Positions 8,263 through 16,828 of a DNA stretch of 64,000 nt are shown in pieces; the stretch's first letter is position 1, and each line of letters starts with the position of its first letter. The position numbers and the translations under genes were made by a program. The stretch is from Scandinavium sp036409475 (GTDB lineage: Bacteria > Pseudomonadota > Gammaproteobacteria > Enterobacterales > Enterobacteriaceae): positions 62,001 through 126,000 of the forward strand of contig NZ_JAYRCK010000013.1 of assembly GCF_036409475.1 (NCBI RefSeq), written 5' to 3'. The notes under the pieces were generated by a model, which made no database searches, was not told the DNA's origin, and saw only the letters and a list, made by a program, of their open reading frames with translations.

Positions 8263-8757
8263 TTACTTCACGACGCGAAGCGCCGGACGCCCACCACGCG
8301 GTGGCGGCGTGTCATCAGGATCGTTGTCATCATCGTGATCGGGCTTATCGCCGTCGATCACCGACATCACCGTTTCACCTTCAGAACCGATTTCAGCGTC
8401 GTCATTGACGTGGGTAGCCTCTTCGTCGTACGCCGCTTCCGGCTCGAACATGGTTCCCGCACCGTTTTCACGAGCATAAATCGCCAGCACGGCAGCCAGA
8501 GGCACTTCAACCTGACGCGGCACCCCGCCGAAGCGCGCGTTAAAGCTCACTCCGTCGTTCGCCAGTTCCAGGTTGCCCACGGCTCGTGGTGCAATATTCA
8601 GAACGATTTGTCCGTCACGCGCGTACTCCATCGGTACGCGAACACCTGGCAACGTCACGTCAACCACCAGATGTGGCGTCAGTTGGTTATCCAGCAGCCA
8701 TTCATAGAATGCCCGCAACAGATAAGGACGGCGCGGTGTCAGTTGTGACACATCCAT
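8263..8757 (-). CDS. sspB: ClpXP protease specificity-enhancing factor
   Basis: 164-residue adaptor that binds ssrA-tagged proteins and delivers them to ClpXP. The N-terminal domain (residues 1 to about 110) is the dimeric peptide-binding fold. It is followed by an acidic flexible linker (DGDKPDHDDDNDPDD). The extreme C-terminus RGGRPALRVVK is the ClpX-binding module known for SspB. It lies 4 nt downstream of sspA in the same operon. Length is within one residue of E. coli SspB. Confidence 0.96.
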   Translation of the reverse strand: MDVSQLTPRRPYLLRAFYEWLLDNQLTPHLVVDVTLPGVRVPMEYARDGQIVLNIAPRAVGNLELANDGVSFNARFGGVPRQVEVPLAAVLAIYARENGAGTMFEPEAAYDEEATHVNDDAEIGSEGETVMSVIDGDKPDHDDDNDPDDTPPPRGGRPALRVVK

Positions 8758-8761
8758 TCAG

Positions 8762-9400
8762 TTAGCCCCGACCGAGGCGCATTTCACGCTCGGCTTCAGT
8801 TAAGGAAGCGAGGAAGGAATCACGCTCGAAAACGCGAGTCATATACGCTTTCATCTCTTTGGAACCCGCACCGACCAGTTCGATGCCCATCACCGGCAGA
8901 CGCCACAGCAGCGGAGCCAGATAGCAATCGACCAGGCTGAACTCATCGCTCAGGAAGTACGGCTTCTGAGTGAAGACCGGCGCAATCGCCAGCAGCTCTT
9001 CACGCAGTTGTTTACGAGCAGCATCAGCCTGCGCCGCAGAACCATTCATGACGGTATGCATCAGCGAATACCAGTCTTTCTCGATGCGGTGCATGTACAG
9101 ACGGCTTTCACCACGCGCCACCGGATAAACCGGCATTAACGGCGGATGGGGGAAACGCTCATCCAGATATTCCATAATGATGCGAGATTCCCAAAGGGTC
9201 AGCTCGCGATCTACCAGTGTCGGGACGCTTTGATTCGGGTTGAGGTCAATCAGATCCTGAGGTGGATTGTCCTTTTCCACGTGCTCAATCTCGAAGCTGA
9301 CACCTTTTTCGGCCAGCACAATGCGGACCTGATGGCTATAGATGTCAGTAGGACCAGAAAACAGCGTCATTACCGAACGTTTGTTGGCAGCGACAGCCAT
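8762..9400 (-). CDS. sspA: Stringent starvation protein A
   Basis: 212-residue protein with a glutathione S-transferase fold (thioredoxin-like N-terminal half, helical C-terminal half) that associates with RNA polymerase and affects stationary-phase and acid-stress gene expression. The N-terminus MAVAANKRSVMTLFSGPTDI is typical of the family, as is the cis-proline region NQSVPTLVDRE. Not a catalytic transferase. First gene of the sspAB operon; the promoter should lie in the gap upstream of 9400. Confidence 0.96.
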   Translation of the reverse strand: MAVAANKRSVMTLFSGPTDIYSHQVRIVLAEKGVSFEIEHVEKDNPPQDLIDLNPNQSVPTLVDRELTLWESRIIMEYLDERFPHPPLMPVYPVARGESRLYMHRIEKDWYSLMHTVMNGSAAQADAARKQLREELLAIAPVFTQKPYFLSDEFSLVDCYLAPLLWRLPVMGIELVGAGSKEMKAYMTRVFERDSFLASLTEAEREMRLGRG

Positions 9401-9714
9401 GAAAACCTCCAGGTATAGTAAGAATTTTTACTGCTACCAGCCACAACACGCGGCCAGCCAGATGTGAAGCCCTGTAAGCGTCGAACGACATTCCTGTTCA
9501 CGAACAAAACAAAAAATGACCAATCACCCGCACTTGGGCAGAAAATTGGATGATAGTTTACCAGATTTTGCAGGCTTTGTGGTGAGGGGATTCTGGAAAT
9601 GCTGAAAAAGGACGGAAAAGAACGATAACCATTGTGGATAACGCCTGTTTTATCCATAAAAAAACCCGCCGAAGCGGGTTTTTTCGCCAATTGTTCTGCC
9701 AGAGCAGAAAACAA
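9401..9714. other. Intergenic region between rpsI and sspA
   Basis: About 310 bp without a gene. It carries the rplM-rpsI terminator near the rpsI end, and the sspA promoter should lie in the part next to 9400. No conserved reading frame was found in the rest. Confidence 0.7.
9655..9682 (-). terminator. Terminator of rplM-rpsI
   Basis: Perfect 9-bp stem AAAACCCGC/GCGGGTTTT (9661-9669 and 9674-9682) closed by a TTCG loop on the minus strand and followed by a T run (plus-strand A run at 9655-9664). It lies 33 nt downstream of the rpsI stop. Confidence 0.92.
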
Positions 9715-10107
9715 TTAACGCTTGGAGAACTGAGGACGACGACGTGCTTTACGCAGGCCGACTTTCTTACGTTCAACTTCACGAGCATCACGAGTAACGA
9801 AGCCAGCTTTACGCAGTTCGCCACGCAGGGACTCGTCGTACTCCATCAGAGCGCGGGTGATACCGTGACGGATCGCACCAGCCTGACCAGAAGTACCACC
9901 ACCTTTAACGGTGATGTAGAGATCGAATTTCTCAACCATGTCGACCAGTTCCAGCGGCTGACGAACTACCATGCGGGCAGTTTCACGACCGAAGTACTGT
10001 TCCAGAGAACGTTGGTTGATGACGATTTTGCCGTTGCCCGGTTTGATAAACACGCGAGCTGCGGAACTTTTGCGGCGACCAGTGCCGTAGTATTGATTTT
10101 CAGCCAT
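9715..10107 (-). CDS. rpsI: 30S ribosomal protein S9
   Basis: 130-residue small-subunit ribosomal protein. The long basic C-terminal tail, ending in RRPQFSKR, reaches the P-site tRNA in the ribosome and is intact. It follows rplM by 15 nt in the usual rplM-rpsI operon. Length and sequence are typical of enterobacteria. Confidence 0.98.
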   Translation of the reverse strand: MAENQYYGTGRRKSSAARVFIKPGNGKIVINQRSLEQYFGRETARMVVRQPLELVDMVEKFDLYITVKGGGTSGQAGAIRHGITRALMEYDESLRGELRKAGFVTRDAREVERKKVGLRKARRRPQFSKR

Positions 10108-10122
10108 TGCCTATAATCCCGA

Positions 10123-10551
10123 TTAGATGTCAAGAACTTGCGGTTGCTGTGCCGCGTGGTTGTGCTCGTTACCCGCGTAAACTTTCAGTTTACGGTACAT
10201 CGCACGACCCAGCGGGCCTTTTGGCAGCATGCCTTTAACCGCGATTTCAATCACGCGCTCAGGACGACGGGCAATCATCTCTTCAAAGGTCGCTTCTTTG
10301 ATACCACCGATGTGACCGGTGTGATGATAGTACATTTTGTCTTCGCGCTTGTTGCCGGTTACAGCAACTTTTTCTGCGTTCAGAACGATGATGTAATCAC
10401 CAGTATCGACGTGCGGAGTGTATTCCGCTTTATGCTTACCGCGCAGGCGACGAGCCAGTTCGGAAGCCAGACGGCCCAGTGTTTTACCGGTCGCGTCAAC
10501 AACATACCAGTCACGCTGTACGGTTTCTGGTTTAGCTGTAAAAGTTTTCAT
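10123..10551 (-). CDS. rplM: 50S ribosomal protein L13
   Basis: 142-residue large-subunit protein. The start is set at ATG 10551 (MKTFTAKPETVQRDWYVVD), which gives the standard length; an in-frame start 15 nt upstream (MGKLL...) is not conserved. Signature region around GMLPKGPLGRAMYRKLKVYAG is present. First gene of the rplM-rpsI operon. In E. coli L13 is reported to repress its own operon through the mRNA leader. Confidence 0.97.
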   Translation of the reverse strand: MKTFTAKPETVQRDWYVVDATGKTLGRLASELARRLRGKHKAEYTPHVDTGDYIIVLNAEKVAVTGNKREDKMYYHHTGHIGGIKEATFEEMIARRPERVIEIAVKGMLPKGPLGRAMYRKLKVYAGNEHNHAAQQPQVLDI

Positions 10552-10569
10552 TAAAAGCTTACCCAAATA

Positions 10570-10612
10570 AATAAGTTACACGTTGGTGAACACCCAAACG
10601 TTTAAAAGTTGA
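10570..10612 (-). promoter_or_regulatory. rplM leader with imperfect hairpin (possible L13 autoregulatory site)
   Basis: Upstream of rplM on the minus strand, ACGTTTGGGTG can pair imperfectly with CACCAACGT across a two-base turn, about 30-60 nt before the start codon. E. coli L13 is reported to bind its own leader, so this hairpin is a candidate site. The remaining ~230 bp to the zapE end contains the expected promoter and a REP-like repeat. Confidence 0.4.
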
Positions 10613-10797
10613 GGCTCACACGACAAAGTCCGGCAAACCTACCCCTTCGAATAGCCTATGCCAGCACATAGAAAGTTTTGGGAAAAAAACCTTCTCGTAA
10701 CGTGGGGTCGCAAGATTATAGAGAAGTCACGGTCAAAGATCGACCCCTAAATGCGAATAGCCGCAAGGTTTTCGACCATTTGATTTGTGCGGCCTGA

Positions 10798-10840
10798 TGC
10801 CCTCACCCCCAGCCCCTCTCCCACAGGGAGAGGGTGGAGC
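10798..10840. repeat. REP-like palindrome downstream of zapE
   Basis: Contains a perfect 9-bp inverted repeat CCCTCTCCC-ACA-GGGAGAGGG (10814-10834) next to GATGCCCTCACCCCCAGC. This is a common interspersed repeat type in Enterobacter/Citrobacter-like genomes. It lies directly after the zapE stop and may act as an mRNA 3'-end hairpin. Confidence 0.75.
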
Positions 10841-10841
10841 A

Positions 10842-11975
10842 CTAAGGCTGATGCTCGCGCTTCAAATATTCCTCACTCTGCATCTCTTGCAGGCGCGAAA
10901 GGCAGCGCTGGAACTCAAATTTCAGGCGCTCACCCTGATAGATATGATGTAACGGCACCTCTGCACTCACCACCAGCTTAACGTGGCGTTCGTAGAATTC
11001 ATCCACCAGCGCGATGAAGCGGCGGGCCTCGCTTTCCATCAACGGCGTCATTACCGGCACGTCAAATAACATGACTGTATGGAACAACCGTGAAAGCGCG
11101 ATGTAATCATGTTGGCTACGGGCATCGACGCAAAGGGTAGCGAATGAGACCGCCAGCGTCTGGTTTTCCGCCCCAAGGGTTGCCAGTGGTCGATGATTGA
11201 TTTCCAGCGTTGGCGCGTTTTCACGCTTCGCACCCGCCAAAGCCAGCCACAGTTTGTCCATTTGCTGGCGCGTATCGTCGTTCAGCGGCGAAAGCCACAG
11301 ATGCGCCTGAGTCAGGGTGCGCAGACGGTAATCGATGCCTGCATCCACATTCATGATGTCGCAATGCTGTTTAATGGCGTCGATGGCAGGCAGGAAACGC
11401 GCGCGCTGCAGACCATTACGGTATAAATCGTCTGGCGGAATATTGGAGGTCGCCACCAACGTAATGCCGCGTGAGAACAGGGCTTTCATCAACCCGCCAA
11501 GCAGCATCGCATCGGTAATGTCTGAGACAAAAAACTCATCAAAACAGAGCACATCGGTTTCGGCTTTAAATCTGTCGGCCACGATCTCCAGCGGATCGCT
11601 ATGCCCTTGTAGCGCCGTGAGCTCCTCATGCACTCGCAGCATAAAGCGATGAAAGTGCAGACGCTGCTTACGCTCACCCGGCAGGCTCAGATAAAACATA
11701 TCCATCAGCCAGGTTTTTCCGCGCCCTACGCCTCCCCACATATATAAGCCACGAACCGGAGTCACGGCTGTCGTCGAGTCTCGTTTCCCCAGGAGCTTTC
11801 CGAATTTCGCACGTAAACCACCGCTGCTGGCTGCTGGCGTGGTTGAAGGTCGGGTCATCAATTCCTGGTAGATAACATCGAGCCGGGAGACGGCCTTGCG
11901 CTGTACATCGTCCGGTTGATGGGAACCCTCAGAGAGCGCCTGAAGGTATCGCGATGTGGGGGTCATGCTTTGCAT
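10842..11975 (-). CDS. zapE: Cell division protein ZapE (AFG1-like ATPase)
   Basis: 377-residue AFG1/ZapE family P-loop ATPase that associates with the Z-ring late in division. The Walker A motif is GGVGRGKT (near residue 80), and LCFDEFFVSDI provides the Walker B region. Length agrees with E. coli ZapE (375 aa). It is divergent from zapG, another division-linked gene, across a 189-bp promoter region. Confidence 0.94.
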   Translation of the reverse strand: MQSMTPTSRYLQALSEGSHQPDDVQRKAVSRLDVIYQELMTRPSTTPAASSGGLRAKFGKLLGKRDSTTAVTPVRGLYMWGGVGRGKTWLMDMFYLSLPGERKQRLHFHRFMLRVHEELTALQGHSDPLEIVADRFKAETDVLCFDEFFVSDITDAMLLGGLMKALFSRGITLVATSNIPPDDLYRNGLQRARFLPAIDAIKQHCDIMNVDAGIDYRLRTLTQAHLWLSPLNDDTRQQMDKLWLALAGAKRENAPTLEINHRPLATLGAENQTLAVSFATLCVDARSQHDYIALSRLFHTVMLFDVPVMTPLMESEARRFIALVDEFYERHVKLVVSAEVPLHHIYQGERLKFEFQRCLSRLQEMQSEEYLKREHQP

Positions 11976-12164
11976 AAGTTATTGTTATTTCCTGAAAAGC
12001 AACGAGCCGCAGTTCACGGTTGTCGAAAAAAATGCCGTTCTACAGTACGCGATGACACGCCAGGATTCCACTTCTACGGGAATAGCGGTTATAGTGGCGT
12101 TATCGGGCGCAGGCGAGGAGCCTTTTTGCCACCCTATGGAACCACAAAACAACGGGAGAAGTTC

Positions 12165-12563
12165 ATGACCTGGGAATATGCGCTAATTGGTTTAGTCGTC
12201 GGTATCATCATTGGCGCCGTCGCAATGCGTTTTGGCAACCGCAAGTTACGCCAGCAGCAAGCCCTGCAATACGAACTGGAAAAGAACAAAGCAGAGCTGG
12301 ACGAATATCGTGAAGAGTTAGTCAGCCACTTTGCCCGCAGCGCGGAGCTGCTCGACAACATGGCGCATGATTACCGCCAGCTGTACCAGCACATGGCGAA
12401 AAGCTCCAGTAACCTGCTGCCGGAAATGAGCGCAGAAGAAAACCCGTTCCGTAACCGCCTGGCGGAATCTGAAGCCAGCAACGATCAGGCACCGGTTCAG
12501 ATGCCGCGCGATTACTCTGATGGCGCATCTGGTCTGCTGCGCAGCGGCGTTAAGCGCGACTGA
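12165..12563 (+). CDS. zapG: Z-ring associated protein ZapG (YhcB, DUF1043)
   Basis: 132-residue protein with one N-terminal membrane helix (YALIGLVVGIIIGAVAMRF) followed by a charged coiled-coil and a flexible C-terminus. Its E. coli relative YhcB/ZapG links cell division and envelope synthesis. The start at ATG 12165 follows a GGGAGAA ribosome site and gives the family length; the frame is open further upstream but without homology. Neighbours are zapE (divergent) and degQ. Confidence 0.94.
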   Translation: MTWEYALIGLVVGIIIGAVAMRFGNRKLRQQQALQYELEKNKAELDEYREELVSHFARSAELLDNMAHDYRQLYQHMAKSSSNLLPEMSAEENPFRNRLAESEASNDQAPVQMPRDYSDGASGLLRSGVKRD

Positions 12564-12737
12564 TCACCCTCTTCCTGATCCTATTTTACGGGCGCAGCAC
12601 TTGCGCCCGTCTCTTCTCTTCCTTCCCAGCTATTATTTAATCATCGCCTCATTGTTAGGCGTCCGAAAATTCAATAACATCGGACGGTTTATGGGCATTT
12701 TTTCTTTCTCCTCCTCAGGTAATGAGAGCCAGCATCA

Positions 12738-14111
12738 ATGAAAAAACAAACCTTATTATTGAGTGCGTTAGCGTTAAGTGTTGGACTGTCTCTTGGCGCT
12801 GCTGCGCCCGTGTCTGCCTCTCTGCCTGCAGCGGTCCCAGGCCTTGGTCAACTGCCGAGCCTTGCACCGATGCTGGAGAAAGTGCTTCCTGCGGTGGTGA
12901 GCGTGCAGGTTGAAGGCACCGCATCACCGGCCCCTGGCGGGCAGGTCCCGGATGAACTGAAAAAGTATTTTGGTGATGATGCGCCAAACGATCAGCCTCA
13001 ACCGTTTGAAGGCCTGGGTTCCGGTGTCATTATTGATGCGGCAAAGGGCTACGTGCTGACCAACAATCACGTCGTGAATCAGGCTGAGAAAATCAGCGTG
13101 CTGCTGAACGACGGCCGAGAGTTTGAGGCCAAACTGGTGGGAAGCGACGACCAAAGTGACATCGCGCTGCTGCAACTGCAAAAAGCCGATCATCTCACAC
13201 AAATCGCCATTGCCGATTCCGACAAGATTCGAGTCGGTGATTTTGCGGTGGCCGTCGGCAACCCGTTTGGCCTGGGCCAGACCGCTACTTCAGGCATTAT
13301 TTCTGCTTTAGGGCGCAGCGGCCTCAATCTGGAAGGTCTGGAGAACTTCATTCAGACCGACGCCTCCATTAACCGCGGCAACTCCGGCGGCGCGCTGCTG
13401 AATCTTAATGGCGAACTGGTCGGTATCAATACCGCGATTCTGGCCCCCGCCGGTGGCAGTGTCGGCATTGGCTTTGCTATTCCCAGCAACATGGCCATTA
13501 CTCTGGCAAAACAGCTGATTCAGTTCGGCGAAATTAAGCGTGGCCTGCTCGGTATCAAAGGCATGGAAATGACCGCCGATATCGCGAAAGCCTTCAATCT
13601 GGATATTCAGCGCGGGGCGTTTGTCAGTGAAGTTCTGCCAAATTCCGGTTCAGCAAAAGCCGGCATTAAATCAGGCGACGTGATAGTCAGCCTGAACGGC
13701 AAACCGCTTAATAGCTTCGCGGAATTGCGTTCGCGTATTGCCACCACCGAGCCAGGTACAAAAGTTAAACTGGGCTTACTGCGCGCAGGCAAACCACTGG
13801 ATGTGGAAGTCACGCTGGATAAAAGCACCTCCTCTACCGCCAGTGCCGAGCTGATCACACCTGCTCTGCAAGGTGCGTCATTGAGCGATGGTCAGATGAA
13901 AGACGGCACTAAAGGTATCGTGCTCAATGAAGTTGAGAAAGGCAGCGCGGCGGCACAAGTTGGGTTACATAAAGACGATATCATCATCAGCATCAACCGT
14001 GAACGAGTTCAGTCGATTGCCGAAATGCGTAAAGTTCTGGAGTCAAAACCCGCGATCATTGCGCTCAACGTGATGCGCGGCAATGAAAGTATTTATCTGT
14101 TGCTGCGTTAA
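12738..14111 (+). CDS. degQ: Periplasmic serine endoprotease DegQ
   Basis: 457-residue HtrA-family protease-chaperone. It has an N-terminal signal peptide (cleavage expected after the PVSA region near residue 27), a trypsin-like domain with the catalytic triad visible in TNNHVVN (His), SDIALLQ (Asp) and NRGNSGGALL (Ser), then two PDZ domains. Length and the short loop between strands fit DegQ better than DegP. Followed 85 nt later by degS, the usual arrangement; a GGGCATC/GATGCCC hairpin lies between them but has no T tract. Confidence 0.96.
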   Translation: MKKQTLLLSALALSVGLSLGAAAPVSASLPAAVPGLGQLPSLAPMLEKVLPAVVSVQVEGTASPAPGGQVPDELKKYFGDDAPNDQPQPFEGLGSGVIIDAAKGYVLTNNHVVNQAEKISVLLNDGREFEAKLVGSDDQSDIALLQLQKADHLTQIAIADSDKIRVGDFAVAVGNPFGLGQTATSGIISALGRSGLNLEGLENFIQTDASINRGNSGGALLNLNGELVGINTAILAPAGGSVGIGFAIPSNMAITLAKQLIQFGEIKRGLLGIKGMEMTADIAKAFNLDIQRGAFVSEVLPNSGSAKAGIKSGDVIVSLNGKPLNSFAELRSRIATTEPGTKVKLGLLRAGKPLDVEVTLDKSTSSTASAELITPALQGASLSDGQMKDGTKGIVLNEVEKGSAAAQVGLHKDDIIISINRERVQSIAEMRKVLESKPAIIALNVMRGNESIYLLLR

Positions 14112-14196
14112 GTGAAATTTTTCGGGCATCCTCTACGCGATGCCCAAAAAACTCATGCTATGCTGCGCTTGTTTCCTTACCAGTGATAAAGGCATC

Positions 14197-15255
14197 ATGC
14201 TTGTAAAGCTCCTGCGCTCCGTCGCGATTGGTTGTATTGTGGGTGGCATTCTGTTGGCCGCCATGCCGTCATTGCGCCAGTTTAATCCGCTGTCTACAGC
14301 GCCGTATGACAGTACGGACGAATCCCCTGCCAGTTACAATCAAGCGGTGAAACGTGCGGCACCTGCCGTGGTGAACGTCTACAACCGGGCGTTAAATAAT
14401 ACCAGTCATAATATGCTGACCCTGGGGTCGGGCGTGATTATGGACGAGCGCGGGTACATCATCACCAACAAGCACGTCATTAACGACGCCGACCAGATCA
14501 TTGTCGCCTTACAGGATGGACGCGTGTTTGAAGCGCTGTTGGTCGGTTCCGACACCCTGACGGATCTGGCAGTACTGAAAATCACAGCCAGCGGCGGCTT
14601 GCCCGTTATTCCAATCAATCCCAAACGCGTGCCGCATATCGGTGATGTCGTGCTGGCGATTGGTAACCCGTATAATCTGGGCCAAACCATCACTCAGGGA
14701 ATTATCAGCGCCACGGGGCGTATCGGCCTGAACCCGTCAGGTCGGCAGAATTTCCTGCAAACGGATGCCTCCATCAACCACGGTAACTCCGGCGGCGCGC
14801 TGGTCAACTCGCTCGGCGAACTGATGGGCATCAACACCCTTTCCTTTGATAAGAGCAACGACGGGGAAACGCCGGAAGGCATCGGTTTCGCCATTCCTTT
14901 CCAGCTGGCGGCAAAAATCATGGATAAGCTGATTCGTGATGGTCGCGTCATTCGTGGTTACATTGGGATCAGCGGGCGTGAAATTGCCCCGCTCCACACT
15001 CAGGGTGGCGCACTGGATCAGATTCAGGGCATTGTGGTGAATGAAGTCGCTTCAGGTGGCCCGGCTGCGGAAGCAGGTATTCAGGTGAACGACGTGATTG
15101 TCTCCGTGGACGACAAACCTGCCGTGTCGGCGCTGGAGACAATGGACCAGGTGGCAGAAATTCGTCCAGGCTCCGTTATCCCTGTCGTGGTCATGCGCGA
15201 TGATAAGAAACTGACGCTCAAGGTCACCATTCAGGAATATCCCGCCACCAACTAA
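14197..15255 (+). CDS. degS: Outer-membrane stress sensor protease DegS
   Basis: 352-residue HtrA-family protease anchored in the inner membrane by one N-terminal helix. It senses unfolded porin C-termini through its single PDZ domain and makes the first cut in anti-sigma factor RseA, which activates sigma-E. The triad residues lie in TNKHVIN, LTDLAVL and NHGNSGGAL. The start is placed at 14197 (MLVKLLRSVAIG), matching the family; the 19 codons upstream are open but not conserved. Its terminator hairpin has been duplicated by a 140-bp repeat. Confidence 0.96.
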   Translation: MLVKLLRSVAIGCIVGGILLAAMPSLRQFNPLSTAPYDSTDESPASYNQAVKRAAPAVVNVYNRALNNTSHNMLTLGSGVIMDERGYIITNKHVINDADQIIVALQDGRVFEALLVGSDTLTDLAVLKITASGGLPVIPINPKRVPHIGDVVLAIGNPYNLGQTITQGIISATGRIGLNPSGRQNFLQTDASINHGNSGGALVNSLGELMGINTLSFDKSNDGETPEGIGFAIPFQLAAKIMDKLIRDGRVIRGYIGISGREIAPLHTQGGALDQIQGIVVNEVASGGPAAEAGIQVNDVIVSVDDKPAVSALETMDQVAEIRPGSVIPVVVMRDDKKLTLKVTIQEYPATN

Positions 15256-15266
15256 CCGCCATAAAA

Positions 15267-15291
15267 AAACCGGAGCACAGGCTCCGGTTTC
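15267..15291 (+). repeat. Proximal duplicate of the degS terminator hairpin
   Basis: 10-bp perfect stem AAACCGGAGC-ACAG-GCTCCGGTTT, identical to the copy at 15432-15456, located 11 nt after the degS stop. It is followed by ATATTGCTG, the left end of the 140-bp element. Confidence 0.88.
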
Positions 15292-15431
15292 ATATTGCTG
15301 ACAAAGAAGGAAAAAGCGTGGTTTTTCCTTCTTTGTGGTGAGCAGCCGAAAATCAATGAATTGATTTTCCTTATTTTTTGTTCTGCCACCCATGACAAAA
15401 CGGTATTCGTTAGAGGTTTGTCATCAGTCTC
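15292..15431 (+). mobile_element. 140-bp terminator-associated repeat, copy 2
   Basis: Second copy, nearly identical to copy 1 (two differences). Stem 1 is a perfect 15-bp inverted repeat (15301-15315 with 15322-15336, loop GCGTGG). Stem 2 is GAAAATCAA/TTGATTTTC (15348-15356, 15361-15369, loop TGAA). Stem 3 is ATGACAAA/TTTGTCAT (15392-15399, 15417-15424). Imperfect 14-bp terminal inverted repeats bound it. It is flanked by direct copies of the degS terminator hairpin and lies in the same orientation as degS. Confidence 0.9.
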
Positions 15432-15456
15432 AAACCGGAGCACAGGCTCCGGTTTC
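15432..15456 (+). terminator. Distal degS terminator hairpin
   Basis: AAACCGGAGC-ACAG-GCTCCGGTTT followed by CTCTTTA. It is the second of the duplicated pair and lies between the convergent degS and mdh genes, 19 nt from the mdh stop, so it may serve both. Confidence 0.8.
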
Positions 15457-15474
15457 TCTTTACTGGCAAAGTGC

Positions 15475-16413
15475 TTATTTGTTCACAAACTCTTCGCCCA
15501 GCACGATATCTTTCTTCAGGGTATCGAGCATGCCTTCCATCGCGTGTTGTTCAAACGCGCTCAGCTTGCCGATAGATTGACGCTCTTCCACCCCGTTTTT
15601 ACCCAGCAGCAGCGGCTGTGAGAAGAAGCGAGCATGTTCGCCGTCACCTTCAACATAAGCACACTCAACAACGCCTTTCTCACCTTGCAGTGCACGCACC
15701 AGGGAAAGACCAAAGCGAGCAGCCGCCTGGCCCATAGACAGCGTTGCGGAGCCGCCACCAGCTTTCGCTTCCACCACTTCGGTGCCTGCGTTTTGAATAC
15801 GCTTAGTCAGGTCTGCCACTTCCTGTTCGGAGAAGCTCACCCCTGGAATTTGCGACAACAGCGGCAGAATAGTCACACCAGAGTGACCACCGATAACCGG
15901 CACTTCAACGTCTGTTGGCTGTTTGCCTTTCAGCTCCGCCACAAAGGTATTCGAACGGATGATATCCAGCGTGGTGACGCCAAACAGTTTGTTTTTGTCG
16001 TAAACGCCCGCTTTCTTCAGCACTTCCGCTGCAATCGCGACCGTGGTGTTAACCGGGTTGGTGATGATCCCGATGCAGGCTTTCGGGCAAGTTTTCGCAA
16101 CCTGCTGCACGAGATTCTTCACGATGCCAGCGTTGACGTTAAACAGATCGGAACGATCCATCCCTGGTTTACGCGCGACACCGGCAGAAATCAGCACCAC
16201 ATCAGCGCCTTCCAGCGCTGGCGTTGCGTCTTCACCGGAAAAGCCTTTGATCTTGACCGCTGTCGGGATATGGCTGAGATCAACCGCCACGCCAGGTGTC
16301 ACCGGCGCGATATCATACAGGGAGAGTTCTGAGCCGGAAGGCAGTTGGGTCTTAAGTAGTAGGGCAAGCGCCTGGCCGATACCGCCAGCTGCGCCGAGGA
16401 CTGCGACTTTCAT
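15475..16413 (-). CDS. mdh: Malate dehydrogenase (NAD)
   Basis: 312-residue TCA-cycle enzyme that interconverts malate and oxaloacetate. The N-terminal NAD-binding fold has GAAGGIGQALALLL. The substrate loop contains the arginines of ARKPGMDRSDLFNVN, and the catalytic histidine lies in VIGGHSGVTILPL. Length and sequence are the usual enterobacterial form. It is divergent from argR across 415 bp, as in E. coli. Confidence 0.98.
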   Translation of the reverse strand: MKVAVLGAAGGIGQALALLLKTQLPSGSELSLYDIAPVTPGVAVDLSHIPTAVKIKGFSGEDATPALEGADVVLISAGVARKPGMDRSDLFNVNAGIVKNLVQQVAKTCPKACIGIITNPVNTTVAIAAEVLKKAGVYDKNKLFGVTTLDIIRSNTFVAELKGKQPTDVEVPVIGGHSGVTILPLLSQIPGVSFSEQEVADLTKRIQNAGTEVVEAKAGGGSATLSMGQAAARFGLSLVRALQGEKGVVECAYVEGDGEHARFFSQPLLLGKNGVEERQSIGKLSAFEQHAMEGMLDTLKKDIVLGEEFVNK

Positions 16414-16828
16414 CCTAAACTCCTTATTATGGTTAGTTTCATCTACCGAAACTCCGTTGCGGCAACCTTAATTCACAAGGTAAACAATAACAATAAGCAG
16501 CGTTACAGAATGCGGCATTCCCCGCAGCATTGCGTTGTTATCGCTCACTTTACCGCCTGAATCAGGCTTAGCGCGACGGCGTAATCCGTCGACTGCTGGT
16601 TACAATACACCCAGTAAGTTGGGCAAAACAACATCATTTTCATAACAATTGATTTACTTTTTCGCTTATTATCGAGCCGTGACGAAAGCATGTTTCTTGA
16701 TAACGATTTTTGATAAAATCGTTCCCTTTCATAACATTATTTCAGCCCTATTGATGGCAGATAATTTGCATAAAAATTCATTCGTATGCATAATAATGTT
16801 GTTCTTACCGCCATGATATGGGTGACTT
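16414..16828. promoter_or_regulatory. Divergent mdh/argR promoter region
   Basis: 415 bp without a gene, AT-rich toward argR. It should hold the promoters of both genes. The argR-proximal end has two ARG-box-like sequences. The mdh-proximal half has several short inverted repeats but no clear terminator and no conserved reading frame. Confidence 0.75.
16764..16800 (+). promoter_or_regulatory. Tandem ARG boxes (ArgR autoregulation)
   Basis: Two adjacent 18-bp sequences, ATTTGCATAAAAATTCAT (16764-16781) and CGTATGCATAATAATGTT (16783-16800), resemble the ArgR operator (TNTGAAT-W4-ATTCANA) in tandem. ArgR is known to bind such boxes as a hexamer and to repress its own gene. Confidence 0.75.

Noticed and set aside
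14124..14145. GGGCATC/GATGCCC hairpin between degQ and degS as a terminator
   Set aside because: It is followed by an A run rather than a T run on the coding strand, so it is not a credible terminator for degQ; at most it is a weak attenuator.
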